Assembly: GCF_003173355.1 (NCBI RefSeq) | Contig: NZ_QGMY01000009.1 | Span: forward strand, 62,001 to 126,000 | DNA: 64,000 bases | Source of the DNA: Methanospirillum lacunae | Lineage (GTDB): Archaea; Halobacteriota; Methanomicrobia; Methanomicrobiales; Methanospirillaceae | Direction: 5' to 3' | Shown here: positions 54,292 to 63,142 of the stretch, in pieces | Numbering within the stretch: the stretch's first letter is position 1 | How the letters are laid out: the number at the start of each line of letters is the position of its first letter | Translations under genes and position numbers: made by a program | Notes under the pieces: generated by a model | Told to the model about the DNA's origin: nothing | The model's database searches: none | The model's input: only the letters and a program-made list of their open reading frames with translations

Positions 54292-55293
54292 TTAGAGATC
54301 AAGGTCAGGAATGAGATCGCATCCTGTACATGGAAGACACATAGTCCTCGAATGAAGGGGAGAAAGCCCGTGAGCCCCGAGAATCTTCTTGGAAGAAAGG
54401 GCCAGGTGATGCAGACGTTCTGCAGTAGGCCGGGCCGCTCCTGGAAGGGGATAATCAGGATTTACTGATATCGCTCTGAGCACAGGGATTACTCCAATTG
54501 CGGCGAGAGTCTCAACTCCTGAAAGTACTGTTTCATCAGATTCTCCAAGCCCGATAATCATATTAGAACTAACACGGTTTTTTCCAAAGAGCGGGGCAGC
54601 ATGTTTGAGCTCTTTGATCACCTGATCAAGTTTAAGATCAGGGCAATAGCGGGAGAAGAGATCGCGGTCCATCGTCTCAACATTAAATTTTACCTCATGA
54701 GCACCAGCAGCATAAAGTAGATCAGAACTTCCTGATGTCGGATATACAGAAACCCCAATCGGCACATCGTATTCTCTGACAAGATCTTCCACAAGGGCAG
54801 TCATCCGATCAAGTTCTTTCTCAGGTGTTTCGGTAACACCACCTGTGAGTGAGATCGCATGAAGATCGCCAGAGAGGTATACCTGGTCAATCATGGAGAG
54901 AACCCGTTCCGGACTTTTTACGGGACCATTCAAGCGAGGAACCGGACAAAATGCACAATGATAGGTACACTGCTCTGAAACCGTTATGTATGCCTGCTTC
55001 GGACAATGAAACCCAACTGGTTCCAGGCTACCTTCTGCCAAAATCTCTCCATTTCTTTCAATAACAACACCATCTTTCTCTTTCCTTATATGAAGTGGGC
55101 TATCATTGCGAATAGAGAGTCTGACTCTTCGTTTCCCGTCAGTGAAAAAGACAGATCTGCCGCCTGCTCCAGGACCTGCTGTTGATCTCCCTACATATTC
55201 TTCAGTCTGGAGATCTGTATCAACGGTAGCATGACCAACACTGATAAGCACTGCCTTATCCCGGGAAGTTAATTCGATTGTAATATATATCAC
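54292..55293 (-). CDS. radical SAM protein (biotin synthase/HydE-like architecture)
   Basis: A 333-residue radical SAM enzyme. The cluster motif is SEQCTYHCAFCPVPR (CxxxCxxC) near residue 110-120. An N-terminal domain of about 95 residues precedes it. The barrel has GGVTETPEKELDRM and VKFNVETMDRDLFSRYCPDL. A C-terminal CLPCTGCD could bind a second cluster. The two methanogen-specific genes DUF1894 and DUF1890 lie just upstream on the same strand. Substrate unknown. Confidence 0.88.
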   Translation of the reverse strand: MIYITIELTSRDKAVLISVGHATVDTDLQTEEYVGRSTAGPGAGGRSVFFTDGKRRVRLSIRNDSPLHIRKEKDGVVIERNGEILAEGSLEPVGFHCPKQAYITVSEQCTYHCAFCPVPRLNGPVKSPERVLSMIDQVYLSGDLHAISLTGGVTETPEKELDRMTALVEDLVREYDVPIGVSVYPTSGSSDLLYAAGAHEVKFNVETMDRDLFSRYCPDLKLDQVIKELKHAAPLFGKNRVSSNMIIGLGESDETVLSGVETLAAIGVIPVLRAISVNPDYPLPGAARPTAERLHHLALSSKKILGAHGLSPLHSRTMCLPCTGCDLIPDLDL

Positions 55294-55416
55294 ACCTCAA
55301 ATCTGGAATCTTAAAATAATCCGGCCCTGTTGGGTACATTTAATATGTGTAACACTCTGGTCAGAAGAGAGAACCGATACAGGCAATCAATGCCGCATCG
55401 GTAAGATTCTAAAAAA

Positions 55417-55704
55417 TTACTTCGTATATGGCTTTGCAAAAGAGGAAAGCCGTGCTGCTTCAACGGGATCTTCAATTTTTAGAACAAATGTTCCATGACA
55501 TGGTTTCACATATGGAAATACAACAATAGTCCCATCTGTTCCAATTACAATCGGAGGAGGTCCAATTATACCCTCACCAAACAATTTCGTCCCAGGTTCA
55601 ATGAGATACACACGTGGACACGTTTTGGATATCAACTCACGACATTCTTTAAAGGTAAGACCCTTCGCAAGAACTTCTGATTTTAGTTCTTCGATACAGC
55701 CCAT
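55417..55704 (-). CDS. DUF1894 family protein
   Basis: A 95-residue protein. It begins MGCIEELKSEVLAKGLTFKE and has EGIIGPPPIVIGTDGTIVVF and KPCHGTFVLKIE, as in DUF1894, a family known from methanogens. Three cysteines are present (positions 3, 29 and 69). Its start overlaps the end of the DUF1890 gene by 22 bases, so the two are co-translated. Role unknown. Confidence 0.75.
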   Translation of the reverse strand: MGCIEELKSEVLAKGLTFKECRELISKTCPRVYLIEPGTKLFGEGIIGPPPIVIGTDGTIVVFPYVKPCHGTFVLKIEDPVEAARLSSFAKPYTK

Positions 55705-56159
55705 CCTAACACCTCACTCATCTTCTTTTTCAGGGGCATCGGGTTATGAACAGCCACTTCCACGATAGTTTCACCCTCATACTCGACCAATTTTGCAATT
55801 TCTTCAGCAGATCTTCCAAAGACGATGGTAATAAATCGGGCTTCAGGGAGCAGATATCTCATAGTGGCAGCATATGATATTCCGGCATCACTATGAGCAA
55901 ATGCCAGACAGAGATCGTATTTCTCACCCTTGTCTGTAATATCTTCTACAGCCTTCTCCAAAGTAGTCATAGCGGAAATATAGTGTTTTTCGGGATCCGA
56001 TGTCATTAATAGTTTCATGACTGCCGGGTTTCCTGCAATAAGACAAGAATACCCATTTTTCCGCAGTTGGTATGCAGTAAAGACAGCAAGAGAATTTTGA
56101 ACCGGGACCTCAGGGCAACCAAGTACGATCAGTGCCTTTTTCTCTTCTATTTCGCCCAT
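55683..56159 (-). CDS. DUF1890 family protein
   Basis: A 158-residue protein of the DUF1890 family, restricted to methanogens. KALIVLGCPEVPVQNSLAVF and LIAGNPAVMKLLMTSDPEKH suggest a Rossmann-like nucleotide- or cofactor-binding fold. It overlaps the DUF1894 gene and is followed by the radical SAM gene, which argues for a joint pathway. Confidence 0.78.
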   Translation of the reverse strand: MGEIEEKKALIVLGCPEVPVQNSLAVFTAYQLRKNGYSCLIAGNPAVMKLLMTSDPEKHYISAMTTLEKAVEDITDKGEKYDLCLAFAHSDAGISYAATMRYLLPEARFITIVFGRSAEEIAKLVEYEGETIVEVAVHNPMPLKKKMSEVLGWAVSKN

Positions 56160-56426
56160 AGTAATCGCAATTATCAGAAGGAGATTTCAGAATTTAAGTG
56201 ATACCCTTACCCTGGAACACACCTTCAGATTATGCCATGATATCTTGATGGCATACAGGTTCTCAATTGTGAACGCGGATGAAACAAATCACAATCAAAT
56301 CGGACAAACAAAAGCAAATTTTCTATTTTAGTCAACTTATAGGCATTATAATTATACAATAAGAGCATAAAAGTTGCCTCAATAATACGGATTATTGCAC
56401 CACTCATGGAATATGATCCCTAGAAC

Positions 56427-57430
56427 ATGCGACAAGTGAAAAACGTTACCAAGGCAACATCGTGGGTAGTGCTTGTATTCAGTCTCGCACTCCTCATGGT
56501 TGCTCTGCCAGTAGTCGCTGAAGATTCGAAACAAAAGATGTTGCTAACATCGGGTATCAACCAAGCACCCATCACCTCGCATTTACAACTGCGTACCAGA
56601 AGATACTATAATGAAACTCTCTCCCCCCTCGGAGTAAAGGAAGTTAAGGCATATAGTTTCCCAACCGGGGCACCTGAGATCCAGGCACTTCTGGCAGGAG
56701 ACATCGACTTTGCATATGTCGGATCCGCACCGTTTGTAACTGGTGTCGCCAATGGGCTTAATGCAAAGATCATCGCTGCAGTAAACACTCAGGGATCTGA
56801 TCTGGTTCTGAAAAAGGATCTTCCGTACACAACTCCCGCTGACCTTAAAGGACTAAAGATCGCGACATTCCCAGCAGGAACTATTCAGGACACAATCCTT
56901 GGTGACTGGCTCAAGAAGAATGGTCTCGATGCAGACAAGGATGTTGAGATCATTCCTCTCGGACTTGGAGATGCCATCACTGCATTCCTTGCCGGAAAAG
57001 TAGATGCAGCATTCCTGCCACAGCCATCACCAGTCACTATTGAAGATTCAGGTACAGGAAAGATCATGGTTCATTCTGGAGAAATGGAACAGGACCATGC
57101 ATGCTGTGTCCTTGTAGCGACAGATGATGTCATCAAAAATCACCCAGAACTTGTAGAACAGGTCCTCAAAACTCATCTGAAAGCAACCGAGTTTAATGCC
57201 GCAAACAAAGAGGAAGCTGCAAAGCACCTGAGTGAACTGACCGGACTTAATACATCCATCATTCTCAAGTCCTTTGATGAATGGGATGGTCAATTTGTAT
57301 CAGACCCGGCAAAGATTACTACGTCAGTGAAACCTTTGCAAAAATCCAGAAGGATCTCGGATACATCAAGAAGGATGTTTCTGATAAGGATCTCTTTGAT
57401 ACAAGTTTGTGGGGAAAAGTCAAGGCTTAA
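56427..57430 (+). CDS. secreted ABC substrate-binding protein, C-terminus frameshifted
   Basis: A type II binding protein with a clear signal peptide (VVLVFSLALLMVALPVVAED). MLLTSGINQAPITSHLQL and LKIATFPAGTIQDTIL are SsuA/NMT1-type motifs. After SDPAK near 57312 the reading frame shifts; the other frame continues DYYVSETFAKIQKDLGYIKK and ends at a TAA at 57428-57430, which is the expected family C-terminus. One missing base in the AAA at 57311-57313 explains it. Without repair the product would run on to 57500 with unrelated sequence. No permease gene is near. Confidence 0.8.
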
Positions 57431-57675
57431 TTCCAAAAACCCTTTCTTTTTTTACCACTCATTTATCATTTCTCATGGTATCAGGCCATTAGGTTGCTGA
57501 TAGAACCATAGTACCATAGTTCAATAAAAACATCATGTTTTTTCAGAAAAAGACTTTGAATAGTTCATAATGTGACAAAAATACGTTCCAAAATATAGGT
57601 TCTAACCCATGAAAGAATCAAGAATACCAAGCCTAAATCCGAACATATTTACTTTCCCTTCTCCCATATGTCGAT

Positions 57676-59070
57676 ATGGATACTGCGATCCTTGTCGATT
57701 GCATAAAATTATTTGAGATGGTTTCTGTCGTCATGGTTATCGCTTATCTCTTTAGCAGAAGCCGTTTTTATCAGGAAATACTTGAACATCGCCCAACTAT
57801 CTCAACACACATTATTCTCGCGCTCATTTTTGGTATCCTATCAATTTACGGAATGTCTAGTGGCATCAATTACTTTGGTGCAGTTGTAAATATTCGAGAC
57901 CTGGGTCCCATTATCGGTGGTCTCTCATGTGGTCCTTTTGTAGGAATTGGTGCCGGTATCATCGGGACATGTTACCGGTTATCTGTCGGCGGACCGAATG
58001 TCTTTGGAGCCGCACTGGGACCAATTATTTCCGGAATCTGTGGCAGTGCAATCTTTATCCTCAATAAACGGGAGGTTCTTTCAACAAAATATGCAATTAT
58101 TGCTACAATAGGAATTGAAGTTGGAGTATCACTCATCACATTATTAATACGAGCTCTCGGGGGCTCAACCTCGACCCTTCTGACAGTATTCATCAACGTA
58201 GCAGTTCCGATGATCTGTCTGACTTCAGTTGCAGCAGGAATATTTGCATTCATCATTCACAACCTGATCCAGGAAAGACAGGTTAAACTCGAAAAAGAGA
58301 AACTTGAGCAAGAGATAGCAAAAAAAGAAGCCGAACTCAGTATCGCTGCTGAAATACAGAAAAGTTTTCTCCCAGATTCTCTCCCATACTTTCCAAAATA
58401 CGAGATGGCTGGAAAAAGCATTCCTGCAAAAGAAGTTGGGGGCGACTTTTTTGATTTTATGCCACTTGAACTGATCCCATTCTCAAAAAGTCAGATGGGT
58501 ATTATGATTGCAGATGTTGCAGGGAAGGGAGTCCCTGCAGCATTATTCATGGCTCTCTCACGAATCGTTATCAGGATCAGTGCACTCTGGTTTAAAAACT
58601 GTGCTGAGGCCATTGCTTTTGCCAACCCGGTAATCACCCATGATTCAAAGACCGGGATGTTTGTAACCCTGTTCCTTGGCATCCTTGATAATGAGACGAT
58701 GACTATGTCCTATGTTAATGCCGGGCACAACCCCCCTCTTGTATTCAGGACAGGTACCGAGAAGATTGAGGAGTTGAAACCGACGGGTATTGCAATTGGT
58801 GTTATTGAGGATATCGCCTTTGACCAGAAGTCAGTTCATCTGCAGAATGGTGATGTTGTTGTCCTGTATACAGACGGTGTAACCGAAGCGATTAACACGA
58901 ATACAGAAGAATTCGGCGTCCCAAGACTTATCCAAACAATAAAAGACTCTGTCTCCCTTCCTTCCCAGGAAATGGTGGATACCATCGTCACAAGAGTCAC
59001 AGAATTTTGTGGTGCTCAACCACAACATGATGATATCACCCTCCTTGTGATCAAGGTTCATGATTCATAG
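57676..59070 (+). CDS. membrane SpoIIE-type PP2C phosphatase with 5TMR-LYT sensor
   Basis: A 464-residue protein. About residues 1-205 hold five or six membrane segments of the 5TMR-LYT type (GPIIGGLSCGPFVGIGAGII). A coiled coil at about 205-230 leads to a SpoIIE/PP2C phosphatase domain with EVGGDFFDF, IMIADVAGKGVPAALFMA, VNAGHNPPLVFRTG, LYTDGVTEA and a final QHDDITLLVIK, which supply the metal-binding Asp residues. It dephosphorylates Ser/Thr on a partner, typically an anti-sigma antagonist in bacteria; the archaeal target is unknown. Confidence 0.9.
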   Translation: MDTAILVDCIKLFEMVSVVMVIAYLFSRSRFYQEILEHRPTISTHIILALIFGILSIYGMSSGINYFGAVVNIRDLGPIIGGLSCGPFVGIGAGIIGTCYRLSVGGPNVFGAALGPIISGICGSAIFILNKREVLSTKYAIIATIGIEVGVSLITLLIRALGGSTSTLLTVFINVAVPMICLTSVAAGIFAFIIHNLIQERQVKLEKEKLEQEIAKKEAELSIAAEIQKSFLPDSLPYFPKYEMAGKSIPAKEVGGDFFDFMPLELIPFSKSQMGIMIADVAGKGVPAALFMALSRIVIRISALWFKNCAEAIAFANPVITHDSKTGMFVTLFLGILDNETMTMSYVNAGHNPPLVFRTGTEKIEELKPTGIAIGVIEDIAFDQKSVHLQNGDVVVLYTDGVTEAINTNTEEFGVPRLIQTIKDSVSLPSQEMVDTIVTRVTEFCGAQPQHDDITLLVIKVHDS

Positions 59071-59081
59071 GGGTATCTTCC

Positions 59082-60494
59082 ATGAATTCTCTGATGCGAG
59101 TACGTTTGAACACCGTACTGGATGAAAATACATTTACCCCACTTATCAGATCTGAAGATACCGAACTCATTGGCGGAACTGGGTATATAGAAGGAAGACA
59201 GGTATGTGTGATAGCCCTAAATCCCGTAGCTTCGGTTCCACTTGATCCGTTTGAAGTTCTCCAGGACGAACTGGCACTTCTTGACCATGCAGAGATGAAT
59301 CATCTTCCAATCCTTCACCTCGCTGATCGTCCTGAACGAGTGGCTATGGGCACCACTGCCATTCCTCTCTCCATTATGCGGACATACATTGAACCTAAAG
59401 GGGTGGGCAGTGTGTTCACCAGGTTCGCACGGTTGTCCGGAGTTGTTCCCCGTATTGCGGTCGTCTTCAGTCCAATAGCAACAACCCTGACATATCCGGT
59501 CGCTGAATGTGATGTCGTACTGATGACAAAAGCATCAGGCATGTCACTTGCACGTCCTGATATGCAGCGACTCATGACAGGAGAATCAGAGTCATATGAA
59601 GCATATGGAGGAGCAGAAATGCATGCATCAGTTTCCGGAACCTGCGATATCCTCTGTGATACTCCAACCGATGCCCTCCAATTAGTCAGGAAAACTCTCC
59701 AGATATTTCCATCGTATTATTCGGATAGTCCACCGGTTTTCGAGCCACGGAATCCTGATCCTGATGCCCGGCTTCCATCTCCCCTGACACTGGCATACCC
59801 ATATTCACGTTTTGATATGCACAATCTCATTGAAACATTCATAGATCATGAGACCTTTCTTGAGCATCGGGCATTGTATGCGACTGAACTCATCACAGGG
59901 TTTGCCAGAGTGAATGGAATGAATATTGGAGTTGTTGCCAACAATTCCCTGAATAAGGGTGGCATCCTCTTTCCTGAAACCTGCATAAAACTTGCCTCGT
60001 TTGCCTCCCTCTGTGATTCATTCAATATCCCCCTCCTGTTCCTTGCAGACCTGCCCGGATTTATGGTTGGAAAAGAGTCAGAAAACGCAGGGATTATTCA
60101 TCATGGCGCTTTGATCTTCTCGACGCTTGCAAACCTGTCTGTTCCCAAGATCTGTATCATTGTCAGAAAGGCCTATACTGCTGGATTGTACGCTATGTGT
60201 GGAACAGGTTTTGAGCCTGATCGTCTGCTATCATTTCCTGATGCAGAACTTACTATATACGGCACCAGAGCTGCCTCAAAACTGGCCAAAGAGAGTGGGT
60301 ATACCCTTGAGAAGATAAAAGAAGTTGAAGATGCGGTAAAAGCAACTGCAAATCCAAGGCTCCATGTAGAGTCAGGATATATAGATGGAATAATCGAACC
60401 TGATCAGGTGCGAAGTGAACTTTCTGTTTTTCTTGAGTGGGCGTATTCTCTTCCATTAAATCGGACATTTCCAAGAAGAGTACTCTGTCTTTAA
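59082..60494 (+). CDS. carboxyltransferase-domain protein (acyl-CoA carboxylase beta type)
   Basis: A 470-residue crotonase-fold carboxyltransferase of the MmdA/PccB kind. The second-half segments NNSLNKGGILFPETCIKLAS and LLFLADLPGFMVGKESEN are the CoA-binding motifs, and VRKAYTAGLYAMCG the oxyanion region. Shorter than typical 510-residue members and with a divergent first half. Biotin carrier and biotin carboxylase genes are not in the window. It starts 11 bases after the phosphatase stop, an unusual pairing. Substrate unknown. Confidence 0.82.
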   Translation: MNSLMRVRLNTVLDENTFTPLIRSEDTELIGGTGYIEGRQVCVIALNPVASVPLDPFEVLQDELALLDHAEMNHLPILHLADRPERVAMGTTAIPLSIMRTYIEPKGVGSVFTRFARLSGVVPRIAVVFSPIATTLTYPVAECDVVLMTKASGMSLARPDMQRLMTGESESYEAYGGAEMHASVSGTCDILCDTPTDALQLVRKTLQIFPSYYSDSPPVFEPRNPDPDARLPSPLTLAYPYSRFDMHNLIETFIDHETFLEHRALYATELITGFARVNGMNIGVVANNSLNKGGILFPETCIKLASFASLCDSFNIPLLFLADLPGFMVGKESENAGIIHHGALIFSTLANLSVPKICIIVRKAYTAGLYAMCGTGFEPDRLLSFPDAELTIYGTRAASKLAKESGYTLEKIKEVEDAVKATANPRLHVESGYIDGIIEPDQVRSELSVFLEWAYSLPLNRTFPRRVLCL

Positions 60495-60718
60495 AATTCT
60501 TCTGTTTTTATTTTAATACTCTTTCCGGTTGAATATACTGATCTCAACCAGGGTTGGCTTGGATCTCTACACTTTTCGTTCACAATTTGATGTTAAAAAA
60601 AGACATTTCATATGATGTAAACCGCATAATGAGATACGCAAGGGATATAATTTCTGAAACCACATTGCTACAAACCCAAGGTTAATGCTCCAATCAGGCA
60701 CAAAAACAGGGAGAAACT

Positions 60719-60913
60719 ATGAAAATTATCTTCCCTGATGGACACGAGAGAGAGATTGCTTCAAGAGGAAGGACGATAGAGGCAATCATTCAGGAGCAGG
60801 GACTCAACCCGCTTGAACTTCTCGTCTCACGGGACGGAGAGATCATTCCCGAGGACACAATTGGGAATGAGAGTGATTCCATCAGGCTCATCAGGATATC
60901 TCATGGAGGGTAA
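60719..60913 (+). CDS. ubiquitin-like sulfur carrier (ThiS/MoaD/TtuB type)
   Basis: A 64-residue beta-grasp protein ending RISHGG, with the Gly-Gly tail needed for thiocarboxylation. KIIFPDGHEREIASRGRTIE is the first hairpin. Its end overlaps the start of the TtuA-like gene by 11 bases, making the partner obvious. Sulfur carrier for tRNA 2-thiolation is the likely role. Confidence 0.88.
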   Translation: MKIIFPDGHEREIASRGRTIEAIIQEQGLNPLELLVSRDGEIIPEDTIGNESDSIRLIRISHGG

Positions 60914-61829
60914 ACCAGTCTGTTCACACTGTTCAGGCCGGGCTGTGTACCTGGACAGGGAAAGTGGGACTCATCTCTGCAGTCAGCATCTCAAAGAATC
61001 GGTTCAGGCCAGGGTACTGAACCGTATTATACAGGAAAAGCCACTTCCGGATAAATTCGGAGTTGCATTTAGCGGAGGAAAAGACAGCACTGCACTACTT
61101 GCTGTCCTGGTTGCCCTGAAAGAGAAAATACCATCCAGACTTATCGCCCTCACTGTTGACGAAGGGATTGGCGGGTACCGTGAAGAGACCATCAGGCATG
61201 CCAGGGATGTCTGTTCCAGGCTCAATGTTGAACACCGGATCATCACCTTTCCTGATCTGTTTGGCTTGAGTCTCGATGATTTCATGAAAAATTCGAGTAG
61301 GAAAGCATGTACAATCTGTGGAATATTAAGGAGACGTGCCCTTGAAGTTCTCGCAGACCAGGAAGGAGTCCATCTTCTTGCGACTGGCCATAACCAGGAT
61401 GATCATGCACAGACAACACTCATGAACGCTTTCTCAGCTGATATTAAGAAAGTGTTTGCAGGTTCAGGAAGAACATCACAGTTTGCACGCCGTATCAAGC
61501 CATTTGCAGCGGTGAGTGAGAGAGAAGTGACACTCTATGCAATCCTTTCTGATCTGTTTATCGATCTTCCCGAATGCCCGTATGCAAGTGACGCATTCAG
61601 AGGAGAAGTCAGAAGACTCCTGAACCGGTTTGAACAGGAACATCCCGGTTCGATGAGAAATCTTGCACACGCTGAGGAAGAGATCAGATCACGGCTCAAA
61701 GGTAAAGTCCAACTCCAGCCACTGGAAAACTGTAAAGTCTGCGGGTGGTCTGGATCAGGAGAAATATGCCAGGTATGTACGGTACTCAAAGAGCAAAAAA
61801 ACAAGAATAATTCATCGACCGGGCAGTGA
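60903..61829 (+). CDS. TtuA/Ncs6-family tRNA 2-thiolation enzyme
   Basis: A 308-residue ATP-dependent thiolase. N-terminal zinc site CSHC at 7-10 with CSQH at 26-29. PP-loop SGGKDST at 57-63. Cys136, Cys139 and Cys225 (contexts KACTICG and LPECPY) match the three ligands of the catalytic [4Fe-4S] cluster. C-terminal zinc site CKVC at 277-280 and CQVC at 289-292. Start at 60903 gives overlap with the sulfur carrier gene. Thiolates position 54 or 34 of tRNA. Confidence 0.93.
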   Translation: MEGKPVCSHCSGRAVYLDRESGTHLCSQHLKESVQARVLNRIIQEKPLPDKFGVAFSGGKDSTALLAVLVALKEKIPSRLIALTVDEGIGGYREETIRHARDVCSRLNVEHRIITFPDLFGLSLDDFMKNSSRKACTICGILRRRALEVLADQEGVHLLATGHNQDDHAQTTLMNAFSADIKKVFAGSGRTSQFARRIKPFAAVSEREVTLYAILSDLFIDLPECPYASDAFRGEVRRLLNRFEQEHPGSMRNLAHAEEEIRSRLKGKVQLQPLENCKVCGWSGSGEICQVCTVLKEQKNKNNSSTGQ

Positions 61830-63017
61830 TCATACCCCTTCCACAATCTCCCTGACACCCTCAACCAGGGTCTGGATCTCTTCTTCAGTGTTATACAGGT
61901 ATAAACTGGCCCGTACGGTCCCGTCTGGAAGATTAAGATATTGCATAAGCGGCATGCAACAGTGATGCCCTGATCTCACGATGATAGAGTACTGATCGTC
62001 CAGGATATGTGCCACCTCATGAGGATGAAGACCCTCAACAATAAACGAAACAACCCCTATCCTCTTCTCCCCTTCGGGAGGCCCGATGATCGTTACACCT
62101 TCTATTCCCGATAACCCTGATAGCAATTTTCTCGTAAGAACATCTTCATGAGCTTCAATTGCACCCATTCCGATGGCATTGAGATATTTTACTGCTGCCC
62201 GAAGGCCGAATGCACCTGCAATATTGGGAGTGCCTGCCTCATACTTTGAATATCCTGATGCAACGAGGTACCCGTCAGTGGTAACATCATCAATCATTCC
62301 CCCACCAAGAAGCAGAGGTTCCAAACTATCTTCAGCCATCCAGAGCACACCGGTCCCGGTAGGACCGAGCATCTTGTGACCTGAAAAACAGAGATAGTCA
62401 CAACCAATATCCCTTACATCGGTCTTGAAATGGGGGACAGACTGGGCTCCATCCACAAGACAAAGAGCATCATGATCATGGGCGATCTCTGCAATATCTT
62501 TGACAGGTTCAACACTACCAAGTACGTTTGAAGCATGGCTGATAGCAACGAGTCGGGTATTTTTGGTTATTGCTGATGAGATATCGTCAGCCGTAATTCC
62601 GGCCATTGGATTTCTGGCAGGAGATATTACATTCACAGTTACACCCTTTTCCCGAAGAGCATACCAGGGAAGCAGGTTGGAGTGATGATCAGTAACAGTG
62701 GTAATTATCTCATCGCCTGGCCTGAATGTCAGACCGCGTGCAACCATATTGATTGCTTCTGTGCAGTTTCTGACAAAGACCGGTGTTCCGCATTCTCCTC
62801 CGATGAATCGGTTTACCGTCTCATGAGCATCCCAGTACAGTTGCCCTGCAATCTGCGAGAGCCGGTGTACTCCGCGTCCCACATTGGCCCGGTAGTGGGT
62901 TTCATACTCCACCATTGCATCGATAACCGGCTGTGGAGATAGGCTTGTCGAGGCGTTGTCAAGGTAGATGACCTCCCGGGAAAGAGGAATGTCCTCTCTT
63001 ATCTGATCGACATTCAT
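61830..63017 (-). CDS. SufS/CsdA-type cysteine desulfurase
   Basis: A 395-residue PLP enzyme of the group II cysteine desulfurases. The PLP lysine is in CFSGHKMLGPTGTG near 225; the active-site cysteine is in VRSGHHCCMPLM near 355. Start at 63017 has GGGAGG upstream; ATG 63050 is the alternative. It converges on the TtuA-like gene, with stops directly abutting, and is divergent from nadA. Supplies persulfide sulfur, likely for TtuA and for Fe-S clusters, including that of NadA. Confidence 0.92.
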   Translation of the reverse strand: MNVDQIREDIPLSREVIYLDNASTSLSPQPVIDAMVEYETHYRANVGRGVHRLSQIAGQLYWDAHETVNRFIGGECGTPVFVRNCTEAINMVARGLTFRPGDEIITTVTDHHSNLLPWYALREKGVTVNVISPARNPMAGITADDISSAITKNTRLVAISHASNVLGSVEPVKDIAEIAHDHDALCLVDGAQSVPHFKTDVRDIGCDYLCFSGHKMLGPTGTGVLWMAEDSLEPLLLGGGMIDDVTTDGYLVASGYSKYEAGTPNIAGAFGLRAAVKYLNAIGMGAIEAHEDVLTRKLLSGLSGIEGVTIIGPPEGEKRIGVVSFIVEGLHPHEVAHILDDQYSIIVRSGHHCCMPLMQYLNLPDGTVRASLYLYNTEEEIQTLVEGVREIVEGV

Positions 63018-63142
63018 CTGATCTGATGCCCTCCCATGATGTACTACCATGTATTGTCAGCTGGTTAAGAATCTCATGGATGCTGATACTGCCGGAACCG
63101 TGGGCATTATCCCAAAGGAAGATACAGATAGTTATCACAATC

